Shown here: positions 28,508 to 37,750 of the stretch, piece by piece
Layout: every line of letters starts with the position of its first letter
Numbering within the stretch: the stretch's first letter is position 1
Source: Devosia oryziradicis
GTDB taxonomy: Bacteria; Pseudomonadota; Alphaproteobacteria; Rhizobiales; Devosiaceae
DNA length: 64,000 bases
Direction: 5' to 3'
Assembly (NCBI RefSeq): GCF_016698645.1
Contig: NZ_CP068047.1
Span: 2,143,001-2,207,000 of the forward strand
Made by a program: the position numbers and the translations under genes
The notes under the pieces: generated by a model
Databases searched by the model: none
Seen by the model: only the letters and a program-made list of their open reading frames with translations
Told to the model about the DNA's origin: nothing

Positions 28508-29548
28508 ATGCAGACGGGTCTGGTTCTGGTTACCGGCGCCAATGGCTTTGTCGGCAAGTGGACCGTCATCGAACTTCTGCGGGCCGGGTTCGACGTCCGT
28601 GGCACGGTTCGGTCCGAGGGCAGGGCGGAAGCCGTACGTTCTGCGGTGGCAGGACAATTGGGTGATGCTGCTCTTACGCGATTGAGCTTCGTCCGACTGG
28701 ACCTGATGCAGGACCGCGGCTGGCTGGAAGCCATGGAAGGCGTAACGGCGGTTGCCCATGTGGCGGCGCAGATCGTGGCCGAAGAGCCCAAAGATCCGCA
28801 ACTGGTCATCGGCCCGGCCGTCGAGGGCACGGAGCGGGTGTTGCGCCATGCGGTCGCTGGCGGGGTCAGGCGCGTCGTCATGACATCGTCGATCGCGACC
28901 GTCGGCTATGGGCTGGGGCACGATCGGGGCAAGCGCATTTACACAGAGGATGACTTTACCGACCTCGACGGCATGCGCTTCACCTGGGCGTATTGTGTCG
29001 GCAAGACCTTGGCCGAACAGGCTGCCTGGGCCTATGCACGCTCGGAAGGGTTGGAACTGACCACGATCCATCCCGGCGCCATCCTGGGCCCAGCTCTCGA
29101 CGAGGATGCGAGCATCTCGCTGGGCATGGTCACCGGCCTTCTTGACGGGTCCACGCCGGCCATGCCGAGCAACGGCTTTTCGGTCATCGACGTCCGCGAC
29201 GTGGCCGCGTTGCATGTCGCTGCTTTGCAGCAGCCGACGTCCATCGGACATCGCTATCTGGCGACCTCGGATTACGTGCCATTCCCGCAGGTGGCGCGGG
29301 TGCTGGCCGACGCCTATCCCGACCGCCAGATCACCAACAAGATTGTGCCGGACTGGATCATCAAGCTACTTGCCCGCTTTGGCGGACCGACCCGCCAGAT
29401 CATCAACGACATCGGCAACGAAAAGCATTTTTCGCGGGAGAAGGGCGAGGCGCTGCTCGGTCGGCCATTCATATCGGGGCGGGATGCGATCCTGGCGTCA
29501 GCGGAAAGTGCGATCAGGCTGGGTCTGCTGAAGTCCAAACGGGCGTAA
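28508..29548 (+). CDS. Extended SDR, dihydroflavonol-reductase-like aldehyde reductase
   Basis: 346-aa NAD(P)-dependent reductase of the extended short-chain dehydrogenase family. The Rossmann motif TGANGFVG is at residues 9-16. The active-site YCVGK has Tyr162 and Lys166, and TIHPGAILGP is the usual post-active-site segment. Similar proteins reduce aldehydes or ketones; the substrate is unknown. ATG 28508 has GGGG at 7-8 bases. A GTG at 28490 would add six residues without family support. Transcribed alone and convergent with the decarboxylase gene. Confidence 0.82.
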   Translation: MQTGLVLVTGANGFVGKWTVIELLRAGFDVRGTVRSEGRAEAVRSAVAGQLGDAALTRLSFVRLDLMQDRGWLEAMEGVTAVAHVAAQIVAEEPKDPQLVIGPAVEGTERVLRHAVAGGVRRVVMTSSIATVGYGLGHDRGKRIYTEDDFTDLDGMRFTWAYCVGKTLAEQAAWAYARSEGLELTTIHPGAILGPALDEDASISLGMVTGLLDGSTPAMPSNGFSVIDVRDVAALHVAALQQPTSIGHRYLATSDYVPFPQVARVLADAYPDRQITNKIVPDWIIKLLARFGGPTRQIINDIGNEKHFSREKGEALLGRPFISGRDAILASAESAIRLGLLKSKRA

Positions 29549-29593
29549 GCCGACAGGATATCTCCGGCCGACCACGACCATCTCCAAACAATA

Positions 29594-29615
29594 GCGGCCA
29601 CCCGAGGGTGGCCGC
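29594..29615. terminator. Bidirectional hairpin between convergent genes
   Basis: Perfect 9-bp stem GCGGCCACC/GGTGGCCGC with CGAG loop. On the minus strand it is followed by TATTGTTT, so it best serves the decarboxylase gene; on the plus strand the tail is weak. Confidence 0.6.
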
Positions 29616-29638
29616 GCTGTTGCGAGTGTCCGTAAGCT

Positions 29639-30820
29639 CTATTCCGGCTGCTGGTCCTTGCCGGTGTAGACTTCCTCGACCCAGTATTGGTCGCGGCGGT
29701 CGAAGCCGTTGAACGGGGTCAGGGACGCCTGGGTATAGGCGCCCATCAGGCCGAATTCGATCCAGTCGTCTTCATCGATATCGGCGGGCAGGGTGAACAC
29801 CTGTGGCAGCACGTCATAGCTGTCGCAAGTGGGTCCCCAGATGGTGAATTCGGAGAATTCCTGGTTGTTGTCGTGCACACGGGGGCCGCGCCAGACGCGG
29901 ACCGGCGGGGTGAAGTGCATGAACTTGACTTCCATGAGGCTGCCATAGGCGCCGTCATTGACATAAACCGACTGGCCGCCGCGCTGATGCTTGACGCGCA
30001 GCAGCAGCGAGGTGGACGAAGTCACCAGGGCTCGGCCGGGCTCGATGATCAGTTCGGGCTTGTTCTTGTCGCCGAAATGGTCCGACACGGCCGTAGCAAT
30101 GGTCTCGAAATAGTAGTCCATCGGCGGCGCCTCGCTGGTCGGGTAGGGGGCCGGATAGCCGCCACCGATATTGAGGCGCTTCAATTCGATGCCCGCTTCT
30201 TCGACGATGCGCGCGGCGGCGGCGATGTGGCGCTCATAGGCGTAGGCATCCTCGCACTGGCTGCCCACATGGAAGCAGAGGCTCGGCGTGAAGCCCATGG
30301 CCTCGACGGCGCTGACGATTTCGGCCGCACCTTGTTCCATGACGCCGAACTTGATGCCGAAGTCATAGGACTTGAGCGCCTTGCCGGCCTTGAAGCGGGT
30401 CGTTACCTCCACGTCGCGGCTGGGCGACACCACGGCGGCAAGCTGGTCGAGCTGCTGCGGATGGTCGATAGTGAAGCTGCGGACACCGAACTCTTCGTAG
30501 GCGCGTTCGATCTCGCGCTTGTTCTTGATGGGGTTGTTATAGTGCATCACCGCGCCGGGGGCGTGGTCGCGCACCAGTTCCATCTCGGTATTGGAGGCAA
30601 CGTCGAAGGCCTTGAGTCCCTCGCGGTGCAGTTGGGCGATGATGTGCGGGGACGGGTTGCACTTGACGGCATAGGTCAGCAGCCCGTCAAAGCCCTTCCG
30701 GAAGACCTTGGTAGCCTTGTGAAGCTCGCGCTCGGAGAACAGGAATGCCGGAAAGTCCGGCTCTTCCGCCGCTATCAGGGCGGAGGTGTTCGGATAGACG
30801 TGCTTCGGCTCGGTGGTCAT
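29639..30820 (-). CDS. Ornithine/lysine decarboxylase, alanine-racemase fold
   Basis: 393-aa PLP-dependent group IV decarboxylase, making putrescine from ornithine and/or cadaverine from lysine in the cytoplasm. The Schiff-base lysine is Lys53 in TYAVKCNP. FHVGSQ (His184), GGGYP (219-223) and EPGRALV (260-266) bind PLP phosphate. Cys332 in WGPTCDSYD is the catalytic cysteine at the dimer interface. Length matches the rhizobial bifunctional type. ATG 30820 follows GAAAGG. ATG 30868 would add 16 residues with no support. Substrate preference cannot be read by eye. Confidence 0.9.
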   Translation of the reverse strand: MTTEPKHVYPNTSALIAAEEPDFPAFLFSERELHKATKVFRKGFDGLLTYAVKCNPSPHIIAQLHREGLKAFDVASNTEMELVRDHAPGAVMHYNNPIKNKREIERAYEEFGVRSFTIDHPQQLDQLAAVVSPSRDVEVTTRFKAGKALKSYDFGIKFGVMEQGAAEIVSAVEAMGFTPSLCFHVGSQCEDAYAYERHIAAAARIVEEAGIELKRLNIGGGYPAPYPTSEAPPMDYYFETIATAVSDHFGDKNKPELIIEPGRALVTSSTSLLLRVKHQRGGQSVYVNDGAYGSLMEVKFMHFTPPVRVWRGPRVHDNNQEFSEFTIWGPTCDSYDVLPQVFTLPADIDEDDWIEFGLMGAYTQASLTPFNGFDRRDQYWVEEVYTGKDQQPE

Positions 30821-31020
30821 CGACGACTGGCCTTTCGGGGCTAAGAATGCGGAAAAGAAGCGCTGCATATAGGGCCATGCAACCCCTCGCGCAAACGATT
30901 ATTTGACGGCTAATTGCGACGGCTGCGTGACGCCATTTTCGCGCCAGAATCCGGGCGTTTGCCTCTCGTCCGCGCGTGGACCGGTTTCGGCATTCAACGC
31001 GCCAGACGGAGGTAGGTTCG

Positions 31021-32490
31021 ATGTCGATGCGCACACTGGTTCTGGCAGGTGTCGCTGTTGCTGCCCTGGCTATTGGCGGCACGTTGGCGTTCTCGCCATG
31101 GAATGGGCCTAGCCAGGCGCAGGTCGCCGTGGCGGTTGCCCCTCCGCAGCCCGCGCCCCGCGTCGTTCCCCGGAGCGACGAGCAGGTCAAGCTCAGCTTC
31201 GCTCCGGTGGTCAAGGCCGTGTCGCCCTCGGTGGTCAACGTCTATGCCACCCGGATCGAGCAGGCGCAGGCCTCGCCTTTTGCCAATGATCCGTTCTTCT
31301 CGCGCTTCTTCGGCCAGGGCCAGTTGCAAACCCGGCCCCGGGAGTCCAGGTCGCTGGGTTCCGGTGTCATTGTCGATGCCGGCGGCGTGATCCTCACCAA
31401 TCGCCACGTCATCGAGGGCGCCACCGATGTCCGTATCGCCCTTTCCGACGGTCGCGAGTTCGCCGTCGATATCGTCATTGAGGATGCGCAGACCGACCTG
31501 GCCGTGCTGCGTGTCCGCGATCCCGGCAGCACCAACTTCCCCGCCATCACGTTCTCGGACTCCGACGCCCTGCAGGTGGGTGATCTCGTCCTTGCCATCG
31601 GCAACCCCTTCGGCGTGGGACAGACCGTTACCTCTGGCATCGTTTCGGCTTTGGCGCGCACAGGGGTCGAGAGCTCGGACTACGAGTTCTTCATCCAGAC
31701 GGACGCCGCCATCAACCCCGGCAATTCCGGCGGCGCCCTGGTCGATCTCGATGGCAGGCTGGTCGGCATCAACACCGCCATCTATTCGCAGACCGGTGGC
31801 TCGGTCGGTATCGGTTTCGCCATCCCGGCCAATATGGCGCGCCTCGTCGCCGATGCTGGCGTCAAGGGCGGGGAGATCATCCGGCCTTGGTTCGGCGCAA
31901 AGATGCAGGCGGTCAATTCCGATATCGCCGCGAGCCTGGGCATGGCGGCTCCGCATGGTGCGCTCATCACCGAGGTGGCGCCCGATGGCCCGGCCGCCCG
32001 GGCTGGCTTTGCATCCGGCGACGTGATCCTGGCGGTCGACGGCACTGCCGTGAATGACCCCAGCGCCTTCAATTTCCGCCTTGCCACCAAGCCGATCGGG
32101 GAAACCACGGTGCTGTCCCGGCAGCGCTCGGGCGTTACCGAAGATGTCAGCCTTCAAGTCGAGGCTGCACCGGCGGTTGGCGACGATGCTGTCGCGTCCA
32201 TATCGGGCAATTCGCGCTTTGCCGGCACCAGTGTGCGCCAGATCGATGCTGCACTGGCCGAAGCCAAGGGACTGCCTTACGACGCCAAGGGCGTCATCGT
32301 TACCGCCGTCGAGCCGGGCTCACCGGCCGACCAGATGGGCCTGCGTGTCGACGACGTCATCCTGTCGCTGAACGACAAGCCGATGGACACGGCAAGGGCC
32401 TTCGCCGACACGGCGTCCAACCGCGTGCGGACATGGCAAATCATCCTGCAGCGGGACGGGCGGGTGACGCGCAGCATCGTCAGCGGCTAG
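31021..32490 (+). CDS. DegP/HtrA-like periplasmic serine protease
   Basis: 489 aa. An N-terminal hydrophobic segment (about 4-25) acts as signal or membrane anchor, followed by a Pro-rich stretch. The trypsin-like domain carries His129 (TNRHVI), Asp159 (QTDLAVL) and Ser236 (NPGNSGGAL). Two PDZ domains follow (about 270-360 and 390-489; GALITEVAPDGPAARAG and GVIVTAVEPGSPADQMG). It degrades or refolds damaged envelope proteins. ATG 31021 has GACGGAGG. Not linked to a sigma-E or two-component gene here, so I give no degP/degQ symbol. Confidence 0.93.
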   Translation: MSMRTLVLAGVAVAALAIGGTLAFSPWNGPSQAQVAVAVAPPQPAPRVVPRSDEQVKLSFAPVVKAVSPSVVNVYATRIEQAQASPFANDPFFSRFFGQGQLQTRPRESRSLGSGVIVDAGGVILTNRHVIEGATDVRIALSDGREFAVDIVIEDAQTDLAVLRVRDPGSTNFPAITFSDSDALQVGDLVLAIGNPFGVGQTVTSGIVSALARTGVESSDYEFFIQTDAAINPGNSGGALVDLDGRLVGINTAIYSQTGGSVGIGFAIPANMARLVADAGVKGGEIIRPWFGAKMQAVNSDIAASLGMAAPHGALITEVAPDGPAARAGFASGDVILAVDGTAVNDPSAFNFRLATKPIGETTVLSRQRSGVTEDVSLQVEAAPAVGDDAVASISGNSRFAGTSVRQIDAALAEAKGLPYDAKGVIVTAVEPGSPADQMGLRVDDVILSLNDKPMDTARAFADTASNRVRTWQIILQRDGRVTRSIVSG

Positions 32491-32569
32491 GGCGGCGGCC
32501 CGTTCAGCCTGCGTACATCCACACGCCCTACATGTGGGTGATCGGGAACTGCATCTGCGGAGACACCTC

Positions 32570-32959
32570 ATGAGACGGATCGCCATCATCATCGCCCTTG
32601 CCGGCGTCGCGCAGCCAGCCATGGCCGAGGACGCAACTGTCTACGTCAATGCGGATGGCGAGATTAGGTCGGTCGCCTTGGATGCTCCGCAATATCTGCG
32701 CTATGAGTTCCAGGCGGTTCAGTGCGTGACCGCGCCATGCCCGAACTACTTCGTGCTCGCCGCCGATACCCCCACGGCGGATGGCGTCGTCGTCTGGAGC
32801 GACGAAATCCCCCCTGAGATTGTTGCCTCAAGAGAAATCCTTGCGGCGATGGAAAACCTCGCCGACGGACCTATGTGCTGGGTTATCCGTGGTGACCTGA
32901 TCATGGAGGAAGAGGGCACGACGCTGCGCATCGACGAGCTGGTGGACAGCTGCTACTGA
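32570..32959 (+). CDS. Secreted protein of unknown function
   Basis: 129 aa with a signal peptide (MRRIAIIIALAGVAQPAMA, cleavage before EDATV). The mature part has four cysteines: a QCVTAPCPNYFVL pair, MCW and the terminal DSCY. Two disulphides in the periplasm are therefore plausible. No family recognised. ATG 32570 is fixed by the signal peptide. Its stop lies one base from the stop of the convergent secreted gene. Confidence 0.7.
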   Translation: MRRIAIIIALAGVAQPAMAEDATVYVNADGEIRSVALDAPQYLRYEFQAVQCVTAPCPNYFVLAADTPTADGVVVWSDEIPPEIVASREILAAMENLADGPMCWVIRGDLIMEEEGTTLRIDELVDSCY

Positions 32960-32960
32960 C

Positions 32961-33554
32961 CTATTCGGCCGCTACCGTGACCGGCGGCAGTTCCATCACG
33001 GCCAATTCCTGGATGGATGTCTGCCGCCAAGTAGTCAGCCTCTCCAGGAACTGCGTTGCACCGTCCTCGCCATAGCCGCGACGACTGATGGCGAACAGAG
33101 TGACGCCCGCGCCATCCGCGGTGGGCGAGTAACGGTAGGCATTCCATTCGACGATGATTTGGCCGCTACTGGTATCGCTGAGCAGGAAATCGAGGATGAG
33201 TTCGCCGGTCGCCTCGTTGGAGATCATGTCGTAGTTGACCACCGGGTCGCCGCCCGCCTTGCGCTCGTCCAACCCTGCGATCATGGTCGCCGCGGCGCTT
33301 TCCGGATCCTGTCCTTCGGTCAGCAGGTCCACCATGAACATCTCGTCATAGGATTCCACGACCTGTCCTGCCGGCACGTATTCCTGCTTGTAGTAAGTCG
33401 GCGCCGGGTGGCTGGTCCAGGCGAGCTCGAACTTGGTGCCCTCAAAGATAATGGGGCCAGGGATGCCGAGACGTTCCACTTTCTCCTGTGCCATGACGGG
33501 CGCGATGAGTCCAAGGGCGATAGCGGCGGCGGCGGCGAAGCGAAACATCGACAT
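32961..33554 (-). CDS. Secreted protein of unknown function
   Basis: 197 aa with a signal peptide (MSMFRFAAAAAIALGLIAPVMA, then QEKVERLG). The mature part is cysteine-free and predicted mixed alpha/beta, with YYKQEYVPAGQ and ELILDFLLSD segments. No domain recognised. ATG 33554 has a weak AGGAT SD; ATG 33548 is an alternative. It is divergent from rarA (75-base gap) and convergent with the preceding secreted gene. Confidence 0.68.
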   Translation of the reverse strand: MSMFRFAAAAAIALGLIAPVMAQEKVERLGIPGPIIFEGTKFELAWTSHPAPTYYKQEYVPAGQVVESYDEMFMVDLLTEGQDPESAAATMIAGLDERKAGGDPVVNYDMISNEATGELILDFLLSDTSSGQIIVEWNAYRYSPTADGAGVTLFAISRRGYGEDGATQFLERLTTWRQTSIQELAVMELPPVTVAAE

Positions 33555-33629
33555 GAAGGCATCCTGACAGGTTTCGCTCTGACTAGAGCCTAGTTTGCTG
33601 ACGCTGTCGATTACCGCTAGAACGCTCTC

Positions 33630-34949
33630 ATGTCCGACCTCTTCGCCGCCGATCCCGCCGACAACGATACTGCCCGCCCGCTGGCGGATCAGTTGCGCCC
33701 GCGTTCGCTGGACGAGGTGATCGGCCAGCCGCACCTGCTGGGGCCCGATGGCACCCTGCGGCGGATGATTGCCAGTGGCCGGCTGGGCTCGCTGATCCTG
33801 TGGGGCCCGCCAGGCACGGGCAAGACCACCGTGGCGCGGCTGCTGGCCGACCAGATCGGGTACACGTTCGAGCAGATTTCGGCGGTGTTTTCCGGCGTGG
33901 CCGACCTCAAGAAGGTGTTCGAGAAGGCCCGCTTCCAGCGGTTGTCGGGTCATCGGACGCTGCTGTTTGTCGACGAAATCCATCGCTTCAATCGCGCGCA
34001 GCAGGACGGCTTCCTGCCGGTGATGGAAGATGGCACCGTGGTGCTGGTTGGCGCCACCACCGAGAACCCTTCCTTCGAGCTCAACGCGGCTCTGCTGTCG
34101 CGCAGCCAGGTGCTGCGCTTCGAGTCCCTTGGCCTCGACGACCTCGAAAAGCTCGTCCAGCGGGCCGAGGCACTGACCGGCGCGGCACTGCCACTCGCGC
34201 CCGAGGCGCGACAGACGCTGCTGACGCTGGCCGATGGCGACGGGCGCGCGCTGCTTGGCCTTGTCGAGGAAGTGCTGGCTTCAGCCAAGGCGGGTGAAGT
34301 GCTCGACGCGGCGGGGCTCCTCACCGTGGTGCAGCGCCGGGCCCCGATTTATGACAAGGCGCAGGACGGGCACTACAACCTGATCTCGGCTTTGCACAAG
34401 ACGATCCGCGGTTCCGACCCAGACGCCGCCCTCTATTATTTCGCCCGCATGCTGGTAGCTGGGGAGGATCCCCTGTTTCTTGCGCGCCGGCTGATCCGCA
34501 TGGCCTCCGAGGATATTGGCGAGGCCGATCCGCAGGCGCTGCCCATGGCCGTCGCGGCGCGCGATGCCTATCAGATGCTCGGCTCGCCAGAGGGCGAACT
34601 GGCGCTGGCCCAGGTCGTGGTGCATCTGGCCTTGGCGCCCAAGTCAAACGCCGTCTACACCGCTTTCAAGGCTGCCATGAGCGTAGCGAGGGAAACCGGT
34701 TCGCCGATGCCGCCCATGGTGATCCTCAACGCCCCGACCAAATTGATGAAGGGCTCGGGCTATGGCGAGGGTTACATCTATGACCACGATACGCCGGAAG
34801 CGTTTTCCGGGCAGGAGTACTTTCCCGAAAAGATCGGTCGGAAGAAATTCTACCATCCGGTCGAGCGCGGTTTCGAGCGGGACCTGAGAAAGCGCATCGA
34901 CTATTTCGAACGGCTGCGGGCAGCCAAGCGAGACGAGGCAGAAGGCTAG
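33630..34949 (+). CDS. rarA: Replication-associated recombination protein A
   Basis: 439-aa AAA+ ATPase (also called MgsA) related to clamp loaders, acting at stalled replication forks with SSB. Walker A GPPGTGKTT is at residues 59-67 and Walker B LLFVDEIHRF at 111-120. VGATTENPSFELNAALLSR is the conserved sensor-1/arginine-finger region, and the C-terminal tetramerisation region (GSGYGEGYIYDHD) is present. First gene of a compact operon; crcB begins on the next base. Confidence 0.96.
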   Translation: MSDLFAADPADNDTARPLADQLRPRSLDEVIGQPHLLGPDGTLRRMIASGRLGSLILWGPPGTGKTTVARLLADQIGYTFEQISAVFSGVADLKKVFEKARFQRLSGHRTLLFVDEIHRFNRAQQDGFLPVMEDGTVVLVGATTENPSFELNAALLSRSQVLRFESLGLDDLEKLVQRAEALTGAALPLAPEARQTLLTLADGDGRALLGLVEEVLASAKAGEVLDAAGLLTVVQRRAPIYDKAQDGHYNLISALHKTIRGSDPDAALYYFARMLVAGEDPLFLARRLIRMASEDIGEADPQALPMAVAARDAYQMLGSPEGELALAQVVVHLALAPKSNAVYTAFKAAMSVARETGSPMPPMVILNAPTKLMKGSGYGEGYIYDHDTPEAFSGQEYFPEKIGRKKFYHPVERGFERDLRKRIDYFERLRAAKRDEAEG

Positions 34950-35330
34950 ATGTATCCCTTCTTTCTCGTCGGCCTGGGTGGCGCGCTGGGCGCCATGGCA
35001 CGTTTCGGCGTGGGGCAGATAATCGGCCGTTTGTGGCCGATGTCGTTCCCGCTCGCCACGCTGCTGATCAACCTCGTCGGCTCGCTCGCCATGGGTCTGT
35101 TCGTCGGGCTGATGGCCCGCTGGCTCCCAACCTGGCAAAGCGATGCACGGTTGTTCGTCGCCGTGGGCATCCTGGGCGGCTTCACGACCTTCTCGACCTT
35201 CTCGCTGGATACGATCGTGTTGATCGAGCGCGGCGAAGTGGTTGCGGCTGGCGCCTATGTGCTGTTGTCGGTTGTGCTCTGCCTCATAGGGCTTTATCTC
35301 GGGCTTTTGGTGACCCGAGGCGTGGCATGA
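34950..35330 (+). CDS. crcB: Fluoride channel Fluc/CrcB
   Basis: 126-aa four-helix membrane protein that exports fluoride as a dual-topology dimer. GGALGAMARFG, the pore Asn in TLLINLVGSLAMG and the phenylalanine-box segment GGFTTFSTFSLD are all present. It starts on the base after the rarA stop and overlaps rluC by 4 bases. There is therefore no room for a fluoride riboswitch directly upstream, and expression follows rarA. Confidence 0.96.
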   Translation: MYPFFLVGLGGALGAMARFGVGQIIGRLWPMSFPLATLLINLVGSLAMGLFVGLMARWLPTWQSDARLFVAVGILGGFTTFSTFSLDTIVLIERGEVVAAGAYVLLSVVLCLIGLYLGLLVTRGVA

Positions 35331-36313
35331 GTGGCGTTCAACAGCGGCAAGTGGAAAGCGATGAAGACGGCATGCGTCTGGATCGCTGGTTTGCGACCCA
35401 TTTCCCCCAGCTCGGCTTCGGGCGCCTGCAAAAGCTGATCCGCAACGGCGAGGTCAAAGTCGACAAGGCCAAGGTGACCACCAGCACCCGTCTGGTCGGT
35501 GGGCAGACCGTGCGCATTCCCCCCATCGACGACCCCGACGTGGTGCGCCCGCCCAAGGTCAGTGAGGCGGATGCCCAGTTCCTGCGGGAGCTGATCCTCT
35601 ACGAAGACGACGACATCTATGTCTTCAACAAGCCGCATGGTCTTGCGGTGCAAGGGGGCAGCGGCACCAAGCGCCATATCGACGGGATGCTCAAGAGCCT
35701 GCCCAACAAAAAGGGCGAGCCGCCACGCCTGGTTCACCGGCTGGACCGGGATACGTCGGGCTGTCTGGTCGTCGCCAAGACCAAGGCAGCAGCGAGCCAC
35801 TTTGGCACGGTGTTCCGCTCACGCTCGGCGCGCAAGATCTATTGGGCCATCGTCGCCGGCAATCCGCATCCGCAGCAGGGTGAAATCTCGTGCTTCCTCG
35901 CGCGCCAGAGCACCGAAGATGGCGAGCAGATGGTGGTGGTCAAGAACGGCACGCCCGGCGCGCAGCATTCGATGAGCTACTATTCGACCACCGACACCGC
36001 CAGCCGGCGCTTTGCCTGGGTGACGCTCAAGCCCGTGACCGGCCGCACCCACCAGTTGCGCGTGCATATGGCGCAGCTGGGCACGCCGATCATCGGCGAC
36101 CCGCGCTATTTCAACATCGAGAACTGGCAGGGCGCGCCGGGCCTCAGCGAAGGCCTGCACCTGCATGCCCGCCGCATCGCCATTCCGCTGCGCAACGGTA
36201 AGCGCCTCGACATTTCCGCGCCCTTGCCACCGCATATACGGCAGAGCTTCGAGGCCCTGGGCTTCGATCCCGATCGCTACGATGTCAGCGGCGATCCGGA
36301 GGACGGGGCGTGA
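35327..36313 (+). CDS. rluC: RluC-type 23S rRNA pseudouridine synthase
   Basis: 328 aa. An N-terminal S4 RNA-binding domain (about 14-75, MRLDRWFATHFPQLGFGRLQ) is followed by the RluA-type catalytic domain. The HRLDRDTSG motif is at 137-145, with catalytic Asp140, and VTGRTHQLRVHMAQLG is motif III. RluC modifies 23S positions 955, 2504 and 2580 in E. coli; the RluC versus RluD choice is by resemblance only. ATG 35327 overlaps crcB; the stop overlaps the next gene (GTGA). Confidence 0.88.
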   Translation: MSGVQQRQVESDEDGMRLDRWFATHFPQLGFGRLQKLIRNGEVKVDKAKVTTSTRLVGGQTVRIPPIDDPDVVRPPKVSEADAQFLRELILYEDDDIYVFNKPHGLAVQGGSGTKRHIDGMLKSLPNKKGEPPRLVHRLDRDTSGCLVVAKTKAAASHFGTVFRSRSARKIYWAIVAGNPHPQQGEISCFLARQSTEDGEQMVVVKNGTPGAQHSMSYYSTTDTASRRFAWVTLKPVTGRTHQLRVHMAQLGTPIIGDPRYFNIENWQGAPGLSEGLHLHARRIAIPLRNGKRLDISAPLPPHIRQSFEALGFDPDRYDVSGDPEDGA

Positions 36314-36978
36314 GCCTGGTCGTCTTCGACATGGATGGCACGCTGATCGACAGCGGCGCCGAGATCACCGCGCGCGTGCTCAAGGCCTTTGCTTCGGTAG
36401 GCCTACCGGCGCCGTCGCGCGAGACCATTCGCGCCAATGTCGGACTGTCGCTGCCGATCTACCTCAGCGCGGTGTCCGGCAGTGATGACCCCGAGGTGAT
36501 CTCGGCACTGTTCGACGCGTATCGGGCGGCCGCCGCCGCCTCGCCGCCCGGCCAGATGCCGATGTTCGATGGTGCACGCGGCTTGCTGGAGCGACTGAAA
36601 ACTCGGCCCGATACCCAATTGGCGATTGCAACCGGGAAGGGACGGGCGGGCCTCGACAAGACGCTGACGCAGAATGACATGACGTCCTATTTCGCCAGCC
36701 TTCAAACGCCGGACACCAACCCGTCCAAGCCGCATCCGGGCATGCTGCATTCGGCCATGGCGGCCTGCGGTGCACTGCCGCATAATACGTTGATGATAGG
36801 CGATGCCGTCTTCGACATCGAAATGGCCAAGGCCGCCAGCGTGCGGTCTATCGGTGTCGCCTGGGGCCTGCAGCCGGTCGAGGACCTGGCGGCAGCGGGA
36901 GCCACGGCCACCGTTACCCGCTTCGAGGATCTCTACGACCTCATCGATGCCCTGCTGGAGGACAAAGCCCATGCGTGA
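36310..36978 (+). CDS. HAD-superfamily phosphatase, phosphoglycolate phosphatase-like
   Basis: 222 aa. Motif I FDMDGTLID gives nucleophile Asp7 and acid/base Asp9. A helical cap follows, then motif II ATGK, the lysine in NPSKPHPG, and motif IV MIGDAVFDIEMA, with Ala where Thr is common. Typical of the Gph/PGPase-like subclass; the substrate is unproven. GTG start overlaps the rluC stop by 4 bases, and the 3' end overlaps the ATP12 gene by 8 bases. Confidence 0.85.
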   Translation: MSLVVFDMDGTLIDSGAEITARVLKAFASVGLPAPSRETIRANVGLSLPIYLSAVSGSDDPEVISALFDAYRAAAAASPPGQMPMFDGARGLLERLKTRPDTQLAIATGKGRAGLDKTLTQNDMTSYFASLQTPDTNPSKPHPGMLHSAMAACGALPHNTLMIGDAVFDIEMAKAASVRSIGVAWGLQPVEDLAAAGATATVTRFEDLYDLIDALLEDKAHA

Positions 36979-37750
36979 TCAGCTCGAGGAAGCCCACCAG
37001 CATCGCGATGACGGCTATGGCAGGGCCCAGCATCTCAATAGGGTCGAACTGCCCAAGCGCTTCTACAAGGACGTGGCCGCGGGGCCGGTCGATGGCGGGT
37101 TCGTGGTAACGCTCGACGGCAGGCCGGTGCGGACACCGGGCAAGAAGCTGGCTGTTGTCGTCCCGGCTGCGCCTATCGCCACCGCCATGGCGGCCGAGTG
37201 GGCCGCGCAGGGCGAGTTCATCGACCCCTCGACCATGCCCATGGTGCGGCTGATCAACTCTGCAGTCGAAAGCGGCGAGGAGATGATTCCGGCTTTTCGC
37301 GAAGAGGTGGTGAAGTTCGCCAGCAGCGACCTCCTGCTCTATCGCGCCGAGAGTCCGCAGGAACTGGTTTCCGAGCAGGAGCTGGCCTGGGACAGCGCGC
37401 TTACCACTCTTGCAGGCCATTTTGGCGTCACCTTCCAGCCCACGATGGGCATCATGCACCAGTCCCAGCCCAAGGCGACGCTTGATCGGCTGGCTGATGC
37501 GCTGTCGGGAGAGAATCTGTTCGTTCTGACGGCGCTGGTCTCGATCACTGGACTAACTGGATCAGGACTTCTCGCCATGGGCTTGTGGCACAAGCTGTTT
37601 TCGCCCGACCGCGTGTGGAAGGCGGCGCATGTCGACGAGGATTACCAGATCGGTCAGTGGGGCGAGGACGAGGAAGCCGCAGAGCGTCGCGCCAAGCGTC
37701 GGGCCGAGTTCGATACAGCTGTCTCGGTGCTGAACGCGCTGCGCGCCTAA
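36971..37750 (+). CDS. ATP12-family F1-ATPase assembly chaperone
   Basis: 259 aa. Resembles ATP12, which binds the F1 alpha subunit before assembly into ATP synthase. LPKRFYKDVAAG, FVVTLDGRPVRTPGKK and the conserved EWAAQGEFIDPSTMPMVRL stretch (about residues 77-95) are the family signature. The DLLLYRAESPQELVSEQE block is also conserved. Found in mitochondria and alphaproteobacteria. Last gene of the rarA operon. Its stop overlaps the stop of convergent folK by 3 bases. Confidence 0.9.
   Translation: MRDQLEEAHQHRDDGYGRAQHLNRVELPKRFYKDVAAGPVDGGFVVTLDGRPVRTPGKKLAVVVPAAPIATAMAAEWAAQGEFIDPSTMPMVRLINSAVESGEEMIPAFREEVVKFASSDLLLYRAESPQELVSEQELAWDSALTTLAGHFGVTFQPTMGIMHQSQPKATLDRLADALSGENLFVLTALVSITGLTGSGLLAMGLWHKLFSPDRVWKAAHVDEDYQIGQWGEDEEAAERRAKRRAEFDTAVSVLNALRA

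Noticed and set aside
34900..34950. Possible fluoride riboswitch before crcB
   Set aside because: crcB starts on the base after the rarA stop, so there is no leader to hold one.
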